DNA of 64,000 nucleotides from an uncultured Hyphomicrobiales bacterium (GCA_903931945.1 CAIZEI010000066.1:21514-85513); one strand, 5' to 3'. Counted from the first letter of the stretch, positions 54,114 to 63,551 are shown. The notes: generated by a model not told the origin, from the sequence alone. Numbers and translations: made by a program.

Positions 54114-55559
54114 ATGTCCAGCGTGCATCAGGCCAAAGTGCTGGTGGTTGAAGACACGCCGTCGATGGCTGAGCTCTACCGCGCCTATCTTGAAAAAGCG
54201 GGTTTTGTCGTCGCTGTTGCAGGCGACGGCGCGACGGCGATCCGGTTCGTTGAGGCCTCGCCGCCCGATGTGATGGTGCTCGATCTCCATCTGCCTGATA
54301 TGGACGGGCTTGATATTCTTGCGCGGGTGATTGGCACGTGCGGCGCGCCGAGTATTGTCGCAGTTACAACTGACGCCTCCATCAAAACCGCAGTCGCAGC
54401 CATGCGCGCGGGCGCCTATGATTTCATTGTGAAACCCTTCAGCGCCGATCGGCTGACGGCAACTGTCCGCAGCGCCGCCGCTCTTGCGCCTATGCGGCAA
54501 GGCGCGGTGAAATCGCCTGCGTCCGGATTCGCGTTTCAGGGATTCATTGGCGAGTCGTCGGCAATGAAGGCAGTCTATCGTTCGATTGAGTCGGCGGCGC
54601 CATCCAACGCAACTGTTTTCATTACGGGCGAGAGCGGTTCGGGCAAGGAGCTCTGCGCGGAAGCTGTGCATCGCCTTAGCCGCCGGGGCAAGGGACCGTT
54701 TGTTGCGATTAATTGCGGCGCAATTCCCGCCGAACTTATCGAGAGCGAATTGTTCGGTCATCTGAAGGGCAGCTTTACCGGCGCGGTCAACGATCGCGCT
54801 GGCGCCGTCAAGCAGGCGGACGGCGGCACGCTGTTCCTCGATGAAATCGGCGAACTGCAGCTTGATCTGCAAACCAAACTGCTGCGATTCCTGCAAACAG
54901 GGGCGTTTCGACCCGTGGGCGCGAGCCGTGAGGAACAGGCCGATCTGCGGATCGTTTGCGCGACCAATCGCGATCCGCAGGCCGAGGTCGCCGCCGGCCG
55001 ATTCCGGGAAGATCTTTATTATCGCCTGCATGTGATCCCGATTGAATTGCCGCCGCTGCGAGCGCGCGGCGATGACATATTGTTGATTGCCGACACGCTT
55101 CTGCGCCGTTTTGTGGCGGAAGAAAAACGCGGTTTTACGGAATTTTCGGCGACGGCTCGCGACGCCTTGCGGGCCTACTCCTGGCCGGGCAATGTTCGCC
55201 AGTTGCAGAATGTCTTGCGCAATGCGGTGGTGATGAACGATGGCGATTGTCTCACGGCGCCGATGCTGCCCATCCCATGGATGAACGCCGCGGCTCCGGT
55301 GGAAATGGCGGCTGCGCCGCCTGCCGCACGCCATACGCGCGACGACGAGGCGCCGTGCGCCGCATCGAACGATCCGCGCTCGTGGCGACGCGTTGAAGAT
55401 ATCGTATCGCTTGAGGACCTGGAACGGATCGCCGTGGGGCGCGCAATAGCGATCTGCGAAGGCAACGTGCCGCGCGCCGCCGCATTTTTGCGCGTCAGCC
55501 CATCGACGCTTTATCGCAAGCGCATCGCCCACGAAGCAGAGGACGCAAGGGCGTCCTGA
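54114..55559 (+). CDS. Sigma54-dependent response regulator (NtrC/DctD-like)
   Basis: 481 residues from the ATG at 54114; a GTG at 54090 is less likely. The receiver domain has D57 in [11 protein letters not shown] and a conserved K in VKPFSADRL. The AAA+ domain shows GESGSGKE (172-179, Walker A), GSFTGA (219-224, normally GAFTGA in sigma54 contact loops) and [12 protein letters not shown] (Walker B). A Fis-type helix-turn-helix ends the protein: [20 protein letters not shown]. It should activate sigma54 promoters after phosphorylation, presumably by the divergent kinase. The Ser in place of the first Ala of the GAFTGA loop may affect sigma54 contact. Confidence 0.92.
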   Translation: MSSVHQAKVLVVEDTPSMAELYRAYLEKAGFVVAVAGDGATAIRFVEASPPDVMVLDLHLPDMDGLDILARVIGTCGAPSIVAVTTDASIKTAVAAMRAGAYDFIVKPFSADRLTATVRSAAALAPMRQGAVKSPASGFAFQGFIGESSAMKAVYRSIESAAPSNATVFITGESGSGKELCAEAVHRLSRRGKGPFVAINCGAIPAELIESELFGHLKGSFTGAVNDRAGAVKQADGGTLFLDEIGELQLDLQTKLLRFLQTGAFRPVGASREEQADLRIVCATNRDPQAEVAAGRFREDLYYRLHVIPIELPPLRARGDDILLIADTLLRRFVAEEKRGFTEFSATARDALRAYSWPGNVRQLQNVLRNAVVMNDGDCLTAPMLPIPWMNAAAPVEMAAAPPAARHTRDDEAPCAASNDPRSWRRVEDIVSLEDLERIAVGRAIAICEGNVPRAAAFLRVSPSTLYRKRIAHEAEDARAS

Positions 55560-55567
55560 TCTGGCGG

Positions 55568-56422
55568 TCAAGCCGCGAGCCGCCCCAGCAAAGTCGGGTC
55601 TTCGATGCGTGTAACCTTGCCACTGCCGGCGCGCCACAACCAGGGGCTGGACACGACGGCGTCGTTGATTTCAAGTCCCCGACCGACGTAACCGCCCGGA
55701 AGTATGACTGTGTTTTTCAGGACCGCGCCCCGCGCAATCACGCAGCCATCTCCGATGACCACATTGTCCCCCAGAATCACGTGCTTCTCGATATAGACTC
55801 CATTGCCGACGAGAATATTTCTGCCTGGCGCCCGACGCGTGAGAATTTGCGTATCGACGCCGGCTCGAATGCCATCCTCGCCGATCCATCCAGCGAGTTT
55901 CAGCCCCGGAATGGCGCCCTGGGCCGCAGCTATATTCAATCGGTGGTATGCGGCGATCGACGGCGCGGTCGAGTCGGCCTGGTCCGCCATCATTGCGGTA
56001 TGCCGCCATGTCGGCGCCAGATCGCCAGCGCGCAATCGCCAGGCGCCGGGGCAGGATTCGGGAAGGGGCGCAGATCCTGTCAGGCTTGCTGTCACGAACC
56101 GGCGAACTTCGGTCGGGCTGATGAGAATGTCGCCGCGAAACGCCAGCATGTCACGCGCGACGACAGGCGCAGGCTGATCGCCGAATTGAATCGTCAATCG
56201 TGGAAAGCCGCGATTTTCGAGCCATGCCGCAGTCCGCCTGTCGCCGCCTGCCAGAACAATTGTCACCTTGGCGGTGACGCAGGTTGAAAGCGTCTCCAGC
56301 AGATGCGCCAGCATGGGCTTGCCGCCGACGGGCAGCAACGGCGGAGGCAACGCATCAGTCAGCGGCGCCAGCGCGCGCTCATCGCGATCGGCGAGCACCA
56401 GAATGTCGACAGGCGTGTTCAT
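55568..56422 (-). CDS. Nucleotidyltransferase-like protein with left-handed beta-helix
   Basis: 284 residues. The N-terminal part is a sugar-nucleotide transferase fold, but its nucleotide loop reads LADRDERALAPLTDALPPPL where active enzymes have a GG-x-G-x-R loop, so the glycine-rich site is lost. PVGGKPMLAHLLETL is kept. The C-terminal part has hexapeptide repeats (NILVGNGVYIEKHVILGDNV and similar) forming a left-handed helix. It ends nine bases after the convergent regulator's stop and is 18 bases downstream of the fused transferase gene, in locus B. It may be a scaffold or regulatory protein rather than an enzyme. Confidence 0.75.
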   Translation of the reverse strand: MNTPVDILVLADRDERALAPLTDALPPPLLPVGGKPMLAHLLETLSTCVTAKVTIVLAGGDRRTAAWLENRGFPRLTIQFGDQPAPVVARDMLAFRGDILISPTEVRRFVTASLTGSAPLPESCPGAWRLRAGDLAPTWRHTAMMADQADSTAPSIAAYHRLNIAAAQGAIPGLKLAGWIGEDGIRAGVDTQILTRRAPGRNILVGNGVYIEKHVILGDNVVIGDGCVIARGAVLKNTVILPGGYVGRGLEINDAVVSSPWLWRAGSGKVTRIEDPTLLGRLAA

Positions 56423-56440
56423 TGTCTGATTTCCCTTGTG

Positions 56441-57973
56441 TCAATAGGCGCCGCGACCGTTCAGCACGGCGGGTATGGTCCGCAACAACAGCCAGATATC
56501 GCCGAGAATCGAAGCGTTGCGAACATAGTCGCGGTCAAGTTCGACCTGTCCGACGAAATCGATGTCGGCCCGTCCATTGACCTGCCAACTGCAGGTAATG
56601 CCCGGTTTCACCAGCAACCGGTCACGATCCGCCAGCGAATAGCGCTCAACCTCGCTGGGCAGCGCCGGACGCGGGCCGACGAGCGACATGTCTCCGCGCA
56701 GCACATTCCAGAGTTGCGGCAATTCATCAATGGACGTCTTTCGGAAATATGCGCCGACCGATGTGACGCGCGGGTCCCGTTTGTGCTTGAAGCGCAGTTG
56801 ACGGCGATCGTCGGTGGCCGGCGCGAGCGCAGCATGAAGCCGGTCCGCATCGATGTGCATCGAACGGAATTTCAGCATTTCGAATAACCGCCCGTTCTTT
56901 CCGACGCGGATTTGTCGAAACAGCACGGGGCCCGGCGAATCCAGCTTGATCAGCAAGGCGGCGATGGCGAGCGGCGCGGCAAGCATCGCCAGCGCGATTG
57001 CAGCGCCAGTGACATCGAGGCATCGTTTGGCTGCAGCGCGCACGACTGGCGCCCCGCGTGAACGGGCGAGCGCGCGCCAGCGCAATACGCGCGAGCCGAA
57101 TTCAGGACCCCGGTCTTCGATTCCGGTCGCCCGGGTCAGCGCTTCCATCGCAGCGCGCGCGAGAAACGCAACGTTGCCGAGAATGTAGCGTTTCCACATC
57201 CTTCCGGGCTCCTGCGCGAGTCGCCAGACCCATTCGAGCCCGCGCCCGCGCAAAGCCACGGGCGCGCGACTGACGCGCCCGGCAAAAAAGTCAAACAATC
57301 CGCCAACGCCCGCCACGACCGGCGGCGTCATTCGATCGAAATTACGCGCAATCCAGAGATCCTGAACCGGCACGCCCATGCCGACCAGCACGATGCCGGC
57401 GCCGCTCCGGTTAATGGCGGCAATTGCTTCGGATTCTTCTTCGCCGCCGCGTTTGACATAGCCATGGTGACAGCCGGCGATGGCGTCGCCAAAGCCCAGA
57501 GACCGCAGGGTTTCGGCGGCCGCTTCTGAGACTCCCGGGGCTCCGCCAAGTAAAAAGATTTTTACACCCGCCCGCTTCGCCGCCGCAAAAAGCAGGGGAC
57601 AGAGGTCTGTGCCGTTCACGTTATCGGCAAGTCCAAGGTTTTGCATTCTTGCCGCAAGCGCCATACCGCTGCCGTCGGCAAACCGACGTTGCGCGCCGTC
57701 AATCACGCGTGCATAGGCCGGGTCTGCGGCCGCCGTATTCACAACATGCGCGTTGATAAAAACGATCCGCTGCCGCCGGCCGCTCGCAGCGGCGCCAACC
57801 ATGCTTTGCGCCGCTGCGTCGAGCGTGGTGTTATCGATCTGGAATCCGAACAGATCGACGATCGGTTGCGTCGCTTTCGCCTTGCCCCAGAAGAGCGACG
57901 ACAATCTGGCCTTGCCGATAAGGGCGTCCCGATTTTTCGAAGGCAGCGCGTGGGATTGGTGAACGGCGGACAT
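56441..57973 (-). CDS. WecG/TagA glycosyltransferase fused to phosphoglycosyltransferase
   Basis: 510 residues. The N-terminal half (about 30-270) is a WecG/TagA/CpsF domain: RFADGSGMALAARMQN, NGTDLCPLLFAAAKRAG, IFLLGGAPG, VLVGMGVPVQDLW and the C-terminal GLEWVWRLAQEPGRMWKRY. From about 313 a monotopic sugar phosphotransferase follows: AAKRCLDVTGAAIALAML (re-entrant helix), [47 protein letters not shown] and KPGITCSWQVNGRADI. One chain could thus place the first sugar phosphate on undecaprenyl phosphate and add the second sugar. It is in locus B, with the two steps encoded separately in locus A. Confidence 0.9.
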   Translation of the reverse strand: MSAVHQSHALPSKNRDALIGKARLSSLFWGKAKATQPIVDLFGFQIDNTTLDAAAQSMVGAAASGRRQRIVFINAHVVNTAAADPAYARVIDGAQRRFADGSGMALAARMQNLGLADNVNGTDLCPLLFAAAKRAGVKIFLLGGAPGVSEAAAETLRSLGFGDAIAGCHHGYVKRGGEEESEAIAAINRSGAGIVLVGMGVPVQDLWIARNFDRMTPPVVAGVGGLFDFFAGRVSRAPVALRGRGLEWVWRLAQEPGRMWKRYILGNVAFLARAAMEALTRATGIEDRGPEFGSRVLRWRALARSRGAPVVRAAAKRCLDVTGAAIALAMLAAPLAIAALLIKLDSPGPVLFRQIRVGKNGRLFEMLKFRSMHIDADRLHAALAPATDDRRQLRFKHKRDPRVTSVGAYFRKTSIDELPQLWNVLRGDMSLVGPRPALPSEVERYSLADRDRLLVKPGITCSWQVNGRADIDFVGQVELDRDYVRNASILGDIWLLLRTIPAVLNGRGAY

Positions 57974-58322
57974 TTTTTCAACCCGGTTAACAGCGCTTCA
58001 GAAGCGAAGTCACGGGGCTGGCATGTCAGGAAATGTGCCAGAGCTGGCGGTTTTGCGCCGTCCGGACGATTATCCCGCAAAATGGGGGCTTTGTGAGGTT
58101 AATTGTTATTTGCCTGGTTGGCCGGCACACCGGACCGGCTTCGTTATTCGCAAAATGCGACGCAAAACAGGACGCGCGCCGCATCGCGAAACGTCAGCGC
58201 CGCAGGGATTTTTTGCAATTTGCAAACAGGGAACGCGAGCCGACCGATCGCAATTCGTGGTCTGTTAATGCCTGCGCGTTATCTTTTGTCCGGGTTGCTG
58301 CAATTGTCAGCGCAAGCCGGGC
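57974..58322. promoter_or_regulatory. Divergent intergenic region with two short palindromes
   Basis: 349 bases between the fused transferase (leftward) and the flippase (rightward), no gene seen. CGCTTC-A-GAAGCG at 57994-58006 is a perfect 13-base palindrome 20 bases upstream of the leftward start. TTGCAA-T-TTGCAA at 58213-58225 is a second palindrome 98 bases before the rightward start. Both could be operators. I looked for a sigma54 -24/-12 promoter but did not find a convincing one. Confidence 0.45.
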
Positions 58323-59675
58323 ATGAGCGAAAATGACTTTGGCTTTGAACAATCACCGGGTTGCGCGCAGATGAGCGCTTTTGTGCAGCGCATGTCGAGC
58401 CGCCTGTCGGACCTTCGGCACGGGCAGGGCTCCCTGATCCGTGGGACCGCCTTGATGGCGATGGCGGAAATGGGCAATCGCGTGTCGCGCATCGCAACAG
58501 CGGTGGTTCTGGGGCGGGCGTTGTCGACCTATGAGTTTGGCATGATCGCATTGATCATGACGACCTATGAATTTGTGCGAATGCTTTTGAACAACGGGCT
58601 TGGCGCGCGCATCGTGCAGGCGCACGCGGAGGAACTCGACGAAGTCTGCGGCGCAGTAAACCGGATCAACTGGGGCGGCGGCGTCCTTATGTGCCTCATC
58701 CAGTTTGCAGTGGCGTGGCCGGTTCAGGCGCTTTTCGGCGCCGATGTCGCGCCGATGCTGGTTGTGCTGGGGCTCGTGCATGTCATCTATCCCATGGGGC
58801 TCATTCATTCCTGTCTGGCGCTGCGCGAGGAAAGATATGAACTCATCGCCGGTATGCTGTTTTTCCAGATTACGATGGACAATATCGGCACGGCGGCGAT
58901 GGCCTTTGCCGGCTATGGCGTTTGGGCTGCCGTCGTTCCAAAGGTGCTGATTGCGCTCATCTGGGTGGCTGTCTTCCGCTCGCGCATCGGCGCGGTCCGG
59001 TCTGTGGCGATCACGTCGGCGAAGATGTGGGACGTCGTGAATTATGGCAGGCGCGTCATGGCGGCTGAAGCCCTGAACACATTTCGCGCCAATGCAGACA
59101 AGCTTATTGTTGGCAGGATTCTCGGCATTGACGCTGTCGGCCTCTATTCGTTTGCGCAGAATGCGGGTTCCGGAATCGCCTTCGGTCTGGCCTCGGCGCT
59201 GGGGCAAGCGGTCTTGCCGTTTATCTCAAAAGGCCATCAAAATGACGACACGATTTCGCGCTTCCGTTCGTCTGTCTTTGCGATGTCTGTCGTGATCATG
59301 CCGGTCATTGCGGCGCAGGTCATTCTGGCGCCGTGGTATGTGCCGATCGTGTTCAGCGCAAAATGGACGCCCGCTGTCCCCACGATCATGCTGATGTGCC
59401 TTGGCATGTTGTCGCGCCCGCTCGTCGTGGCGACATCGCAGTTTTTGCGCGCCACCGGCAATGTCGAACTGGAATGGAAGATTTCGTGGTTCAACGCAAT
59501 CTTGTTTATGGTCGCGATCATCGGCGGCTTGCCGTTTGGCGTCAATGGCGTTGCAGCCAGCCTCTCTGCGGTCAGCGTTTTACCAGCCATTTTCTTCGCG
59601 AGAATGGCAATCAGCGTCGCTGCTGAAAAATCAGCGCGACCTCTCTCGGGGCGGCTTGCAGGAGCCAGACTATGA
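58323..59675 (+). CDS. Polysaccharide flippase (Wzx/MATE-like)
   Basis: 450 residues, ATG start. After a hydrophilic 40-residue N-terminus it has about twelve hydrophobic helices, with the typical start GTALMAMAEMGNRVSRIATAVVLGRALSTYEFG. It is a second flippase, different in sequence from the one at 32885-34339, and belongs to locus B with two glycosyltransferases. The stop overlaps the next gene's start by four bases. Confidence 0.88.
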   Translation: MSENDFGFEQSPGCAQMSAFVQRMSSRLSDLRHGQGSLIRGTALMAMAEMGNRVSRIATAVVLGRALSTYEFGMIALIMTTYEFVRMLLNNGLGARIVQAHAEELDEVCGAVNRINWGGGVLMCLIQFAVAWPVQALFGADVAPMLVVLGLVHVIYPMGLIHSCLALREERYELIAGMLFFQITMDNIGTAAMAFAGYGVWAAVVPKVLIALIWVAVFRSRIGAVRSVAITSAKMWDVVNYGRRVMAAEALNTFRANADKLIVGRILGIDAVGLYSFAQNAGSGIAFGLASALGQAVLPFISKGHQNDDTISRFRSSVFAMSVVIMPVIAAQVILAPWYVPIVFSAKWTPAVPTIMLMCLGMLSRPLVVATSQFLRATGNVELEWKISWFNAILFMVAIIGGLPFGVNGVAASLSAVSVLPAIFFARMAISVAAEKSARPLSGRLAGARL

Positions 59676-60616
59676 ATATGCGCGCGCCGACGCTGTCGGT
59701 CGTCATTCCTTGCCACAACAGCGCGGCTGTTTTGCCGGCCACCGTCCATTCAGCGATCGGGCAGAGCTTTGACGATATCGAAATCATTATTGTTGATGAC
59801 GGTTCTGCGGATACGACGCTTGCGGTTGCAAATGCGCTTGCGCAGTCAGATGCGCGCATCAGCGTGATCTCGCAAAGCAACGCTGGCGTTTCTGCGGCGC
59901 GCAATCGGGGCATCGCAGCCGCGCGGGGAGAGTTTATCGCGCTGCTCGATTCCGACGACCTGTGGGACAGGGATCACCTTGCCGTTCACGTCGGGCGTTT
60001 GCGCGCCGACCCATCGCTGGGTCTGTCGTTTTGCGCAGTGCGTTTCATCGATCCGGATGGGCGCGAGAGCGGCGAGCGCACACGACCCCAGCTTGACGGC
60101 CTCACGCCGGCCGACGTGCTTTACACCAATCCATGCTCGACCTGTTCGGCGATCATTTTCAGAAAGGCGATTCTTGCCGATGCTGGCGGCTTTCTGGAAA
60201 CATTGCGCCGCGCCGAAGATCAGGAGTGGTTGTTCCGGATTGCGTTGACGCACTGGCGCATGGCTGGCGTCGACCGTCCCACAGTCGCCTATCGCACCTC
60301 GCCGGGCGGGCTTTCTGCAAATCTTGAAGGCATGTATGAGGGGTTCTGCGAAATGCTCAAACAAGCGCGTCGTTCCGATCCGGCGCTTGTCGACCTGCAC
60401 GGGCCGCGCGCGGCCGCGCGCATGTCGCGTTATCTCGCGCGGCGGGCGTTGCGCTTGCAACTGGATGGTTGGGTTGCGCGTCGGTTCATCGCGCGCGCGC
60501 TGCGCGCCGCGCCCGACATGCTACTGACTGAACCACGGCAAACCATAGCGACGGCGCTGGCGTCTCTCGTTCCTGGTTTCGGAACATTTCTGTTCCGCGT
60601 TTTGAAACGCGCGTGA
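59672..60616 (+). CDS. Glycosyltransferase family 2
   Basis: 314 residues. It has the GT-A signature: LSVVIPCHNSAAVLPATVHSAIGQ near the N-terminus, IIIVDDGSADTTL, then GVSAARNRGIAAARGEFIALLDSDD with the DxD motif. Overlaps the flippase stop with ATGA. Likely adds one sugar of the locus B unit. A close relative follows after ten bases, suggesting gene duplication within the locus. Confidence 0.93.
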   Translation: MNMRAPTLSVVIPCHNSAAVLPATVHSAIGQSFDDIEIIIVDDGSADTTLAVANALAQSDARISVISQSNAGVSAARNRGIAAARGEFIALLDSDDLWDRDHLAVHVGRLRADPSLGLSFCAVRFIDPDGRESGERTRPQLDGLTPADVLYTNPCSTCSAIIFRKAILADAGGFLETLRRAEDQEWLFRIALTHWRMAGVDRPTVAYRTSPGGLSANLEGMYEGFCEMLKQARRSDPALVDLHGPRAAARMSRYLARRALRLQLDGWVARRFIARALRAAPDMLLTEPRQTIATALASLVPGFGTFLFRVLKRA

Positions 60617-60626
60617 GGGGGGTTGC

Positions 60627-61622
60627 GTGCCGAAAGTTTCTGTCATTGTCCCGCTCTATCAAACCGAACGCTATATATTGGAAGCGCTGCACTCCATCGC
60701 GGCGCAGACGTTCAGGGATTTTGAAGTCATCGTTGTCGACGATGGCTCAACTGATGGCGGGCCCGCAATAGCAGCACTTTTTGACGACGCCCGTTTCCGG
60801 GTTGTGAGCCAGAAGAATCGGGGGCTTGCTGGCGCGCGCAACACCGGGATCCGCGAATCCTGCGGTGAATATATTGCCTTGCTCGACGCCGATGACCGGT
60901 GGGCGCCGACGAAGCTGCAAAAACTGGTGGCGCGGCTTGACGGCGATCCGCTCATTGGCGCGGTGTTCGCCACGTCCCTGTTCATCGATGCGGATGGAAA
61001 GTCGATTGGTCTCATCCAGCGGCCGGCGAACCGGCCGTTCGATGCTGAACATATTTATTGTCGCAATCCGCTCGGCAATGGTTCAAATCCCGTGCTGCGC
61101 CGCGCGGCGCTGGAGGATGTGGCGTTTTTCGACGGGACGCTTGATCGCAAGTGCTGGTTCGATGAAAGTTTCCGGCAATCGGAAGATATCGAATGCTGGA
61201 CCCGGCTTGCGGCATTGGGGACATGGGCTTTTGCGTTGGTTGACGAACCGCTCACCCTGTACCGGATCGCGGCGGGCGGGTTGTCGGCCAACATTGAACG
61301 GCAGCTGGAGACATGGCGGCGCTTTCGCGCCAAGGTCAAAATCTACGCGCCCGCGCTTGATGCCCGAGTGGGCGATCTCGCCGAGGCCTATCAGCTGCGT
61401 TACCTCGCGCGACGCTCGATCCATTCGCGCGATGGGCGGCTGGCGCTTCGTCTGACGCTTGGCGCTCTCCGGTTCGCGCCATCGATTTTGCTGCGAGAAC
61501 CCGGACGCACAACGGTGACGCTCGCTGCGGCAACCGCCAATTGTCTGCTGCCATCCGCACTTTTCGGCGCGATCGAGCGGGCCGCGATTCGCTCGGCGCG
61601 CAAATCGCCCGCTCGCGCCTGA
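60627..61622 (+). CDS. Glycosyltransferase family 2
   Basis: 331 residues from the GTG at 60627, preceded by GAGGGGGG. The GT-A motifs are VSVIVPLYQTERYILEALHS, VIVVDDGSTDGG, GLAGARNTGIRESCGEYIALLDADD. The C-terminal part is similar to that of the previous gene (PGGLSANLEGM there and AGGLSANIERQ here), so the two are paralogues with probably different donors. Last gene of locus B on this strand. Confidence 0.93.
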   Translation: MPKVSVIVPLYQTERYILEALHSIAAQTFRDFEVIVVDDGSTDGGPAIAALFDDARFRVVSQKNRGLAGARNTGIRESCGEYIALLDADDRWAPTKLQKLVARLDGDPLIGAVFATSLFIDADGKSIGLIQRPANRPFDAEHIYCRNPLGNGSNPVLRRAALEDVAFFDGTLDRKCWFDESFRQSEDIECWTRLAALGTWAFALVDEPLTLYRIAAGGLSANIERQLETWRRFRAKVKIYAPALDARVGDLAEAYQLRYLARRSIHSRDGRLALRLTLGALRFAPSILLREPGRTTVTLAAATANCLLPSALFGAIERAAIRSARKSPARA

Positions 61623-61699
61623 TTGGCGCGTCCAACGGAAAGTTGCTTGCGCCCGTCGCCGGAACCCCCATATCATGACGCCGTTTGCAAGGGAGCGCC

Positions 61700-62863
61700 A
61701 TGGCATTGGCATTTACGTTCTCCACGGTTCCCGTGATCATCAGCGCGCCCGGCGCGATTGCGCGGCTCGGCGAGCTGGCGTCGGCGCGGCTTGGCAAGCG
61801 CGTCATGATTGTGAGCGATGCCGGCCTAGTACGGCTTGGAATTGTTCGGCGCGCTCTCGTGTCCCTGCAGATGGCGGGTATGGAGACCGACGTTTTTGAC
61901 GCCGTCGAGGCCGACCCGCCCGAAGCATGCGTGCTGGCGGCGGTTGCTGCGGCGAGGGCGTTCAACGCGACCGGCATCGTGGGACTTGGCGGCGGTTCTT
62001 CGCTCGATGTTGCAAAATTATGCGCGCTTCTGGCGCGGACTCCACAACCGCTATCGGCCACCTATGGCGTTGGCAAGGCGTCGGGGCCGCGTTTGCCGCT
62101 GATCCTGGCGCCGACGACAGCGGGTACGGGCTCAGAGGCGACAGCGGTCGCGGTCGCGACGACGACAGGCGCTGACAAGATGGGGGCAGTCTCTCCGCTT
62201 TTGTTTGCGGACGTGGCGTTGCTCGACCCGGAATTGACGTTGGGTCTGCCCGGGGCCGTGACGGCGGCGACGGGTATCGATGCGATGGTTCATGCGATTG
62301 AGGCTTTCACATCGATCAATCCCAACAACAGTCCGGCATCGCGCGCGCTGGCGCGTGAAGCTCTGCGCCTGCTTGGCGGGTCTATTCGCACCGTGTTCGT
62401 TGATGGCTCCAATATTGCTGCGCGTGAAGCCATGCTGAATGGATCGCTGCTGGCGGGCATGGCTTTCGCCAACGCGTCCGTTGGCGCCATTCACGCGCTC
62501 GCTTATCCGCTCGGCGGCCATTATCATCTGCCGCATGGTTTGACGAATGCGCTGGTCATGATCGATGTCATGCGTTTCAATGCGCACGTTTGCGCGGCGG
62601 AATATGCCGAACTCGGACGCATTGTTTTTAATGAGGCGTCGCAGGGAAGCGATGCCGATCGGGCGACGCTCTTTATCGATCGTCTCAAGCAATTGTCGCG
62701 CGATCTTGGCATACCCGAGAGCTTGCGCATGGCTGGCGTCACCGAAGACGCTTTGCCTTTGCTCGCGACCGATGCGATGAAACAAACGCGGCTTCTTGTG
62801 AATAATCCGCGTCCTGTCAGTCTGGCGGATGCACTGGCAATCTATCGGCGAGCGTTTGCATGA
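61700..62863 (+). CDS. Iron-containing (group III) alcohol dehydrogenase / maleylacetate reductase-like
   Basis: 387 residues from the ATG at 61700 (GGGAG); a TTG just upstream is ignored. NAD-binding GLGGGSSLDVAKLCALLA and PTTAGTGSEATAVAV are family signatures. The metal site is visible: D of TGIDAMVHAIEAF, then H of GAIHALAYPLGGHYHLPHG. It may reduce an aldehyde or maleylacetate; substrate choice cannot be read. It overlaps the thioesterase by four bases, so both may act on the same thioester or carboxylic intermediates. Confidence 0.9.
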   Translation: MALAFTFSTVPVIISAPGAIARLGELASARLGKRVMIVSDAGLVRLGIVRRALVSLQMAGMETDVFDAVEADPPEACVLAAVAAARAFNATGIVGLGGGSSLDVAKLCALLARTPQPLSATYGVGKASGPRLPLILAPTTAGTGSEATAVAVATTTGADKMGAVSPLLFADVALLDPELTLGLPGAVTAATGIDAMVHAIEAFTSINPNNSPASRALAREALRLLGGSIRTVFVDGSNIAAREAMLNGSLLAGMAFANASVGAIHALAYPLGGHYHLPHGLTNALVMIDVMRFNAHVCAAEYAELGRIVFNEASQGSDADRATLFIDRLKQLSRDLGIPESLRMAGVTEDALPLLATDAMKQTRLLVNNPRPVSLADALAIYRRAFA

Positions 62864-63303
62864 GCGAAAGACCGCTCCGTCCGGTTCGCGCTGATTTCAC
62901 GCAGTTTGTGCCCATTGGCGCTCGCTGGGCCGATAATGATATTTATGGCCATGTCAACAACGCCGTCTATTACGCGTATTTTGATACGGCGGTGAACAGT
63001 TTGCTGATGGACGCGGGCGCGCTCGATCTGGATACCAGCGAGATCGTCGGTCTGGTTGTCGCCAACGCCTGTGATTATTTCGCCAGCATCCGCTTTCCCG
63101 ACGCAATCGAAGTTGGCGTGCGGGTGGAGCATATCGGGCGTTCGAGCGTGCGTTACCTGCTCGGCGTATTTCGCAAAGGCGATAACAGCGCTGCCGCGCG
63201 CGGCTCTTTCACGCATGTCTATGTGGAGCGCGCAACACAAACGCCTGTCGCAATTCCAGCGATAACGCGGGCGTTTCTGGAATCCTTGCGTACGGGCGCC
63301 TGA
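62860..63303 (+). CDS. Acyl-CoA thioesterase, 4HBT (YbgC-like) family
   Basis: 147 residues, hot-dog fold. ARWADNDIYGHVNNAVYYAYFDTAVN contains the family D-x-x-GHVNN site, with the aspartate as likely catalytic residue. ATGA overlap with the dehydrogenase gene implies translational coupling. It would hydrolyse a CoA thioester; substrate unknown. Confidence 0.92.
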   Translation: MSERPLRPVRADFTQFVPIGARWADNDIYGHVNNAVYYAYFDTAVNSLLMDAGALDLDTSEIVGLVVANACDYFASIRFPDAIEVGVRVEHIGRSSVRYLLGVFRKGDNSAAARGSFTHVYVERATQTPVAIPAITRAFLESLRTGA

Positions 63304-63310
63304 AACCGAC

Positions 63311-63348
63311 GCACAAACGAAAACGCCGGGCGTACATCCGGCCCGGCG
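63311..63348 (-). terminator. Rho-independent terminator for the leftward ABC-F gene
   Basis: Perfect eight-base stem (CGCCGGGC at 63324-63331 and GCCCGGCG at 63341-63348) with a nine-base loop. On the minus strand it is followed by TTTTCGTTT. It also lies just after the thioesterase stop, so may weakly stop that transcript too. The rest of 63304-63551 holds no convincing gene. Confidence 0.7.
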
Positions 63349-63551
63349 CATCCATCACGACATCCGCATACACACGCGCGTCCATCGCGACGATCGTTTT
63401 TATTCAGAAATGGTGAAGAAATGATGACGACGCCCATCAGCGCAGGAAGAAATGCGATCGATCGCCGCACGGCCTTTCCGCGTCCGTTCATGGTTTTGTT
63501 CGCGCAGCAGTCTGCGTCGCTGGCGCGACAAAACGGCCGAAGCGAGTCTTG

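Noticed and set aside
54072..55637. 521-residue open frame opposite the sigma54 regulator
   Set aside because: No recognisable domain and no ribosome site; the plus-strand gene has all regulator motifs.
58201..58230. Possible sigma54 promoter in the locus B divergent region (GG then TTGC)
   Set aside because: The spacing between the GG and GC elements is too short for a -24/-12 promoter, and the -24 box is poor.
63219..63491. 90-residue minus-strand frame with a hydrophobic start near the right end
   Set aside because: It overlaps the thioesterase C-terminus, reads through the terminator hairpin and shows no family or good ribosome site.
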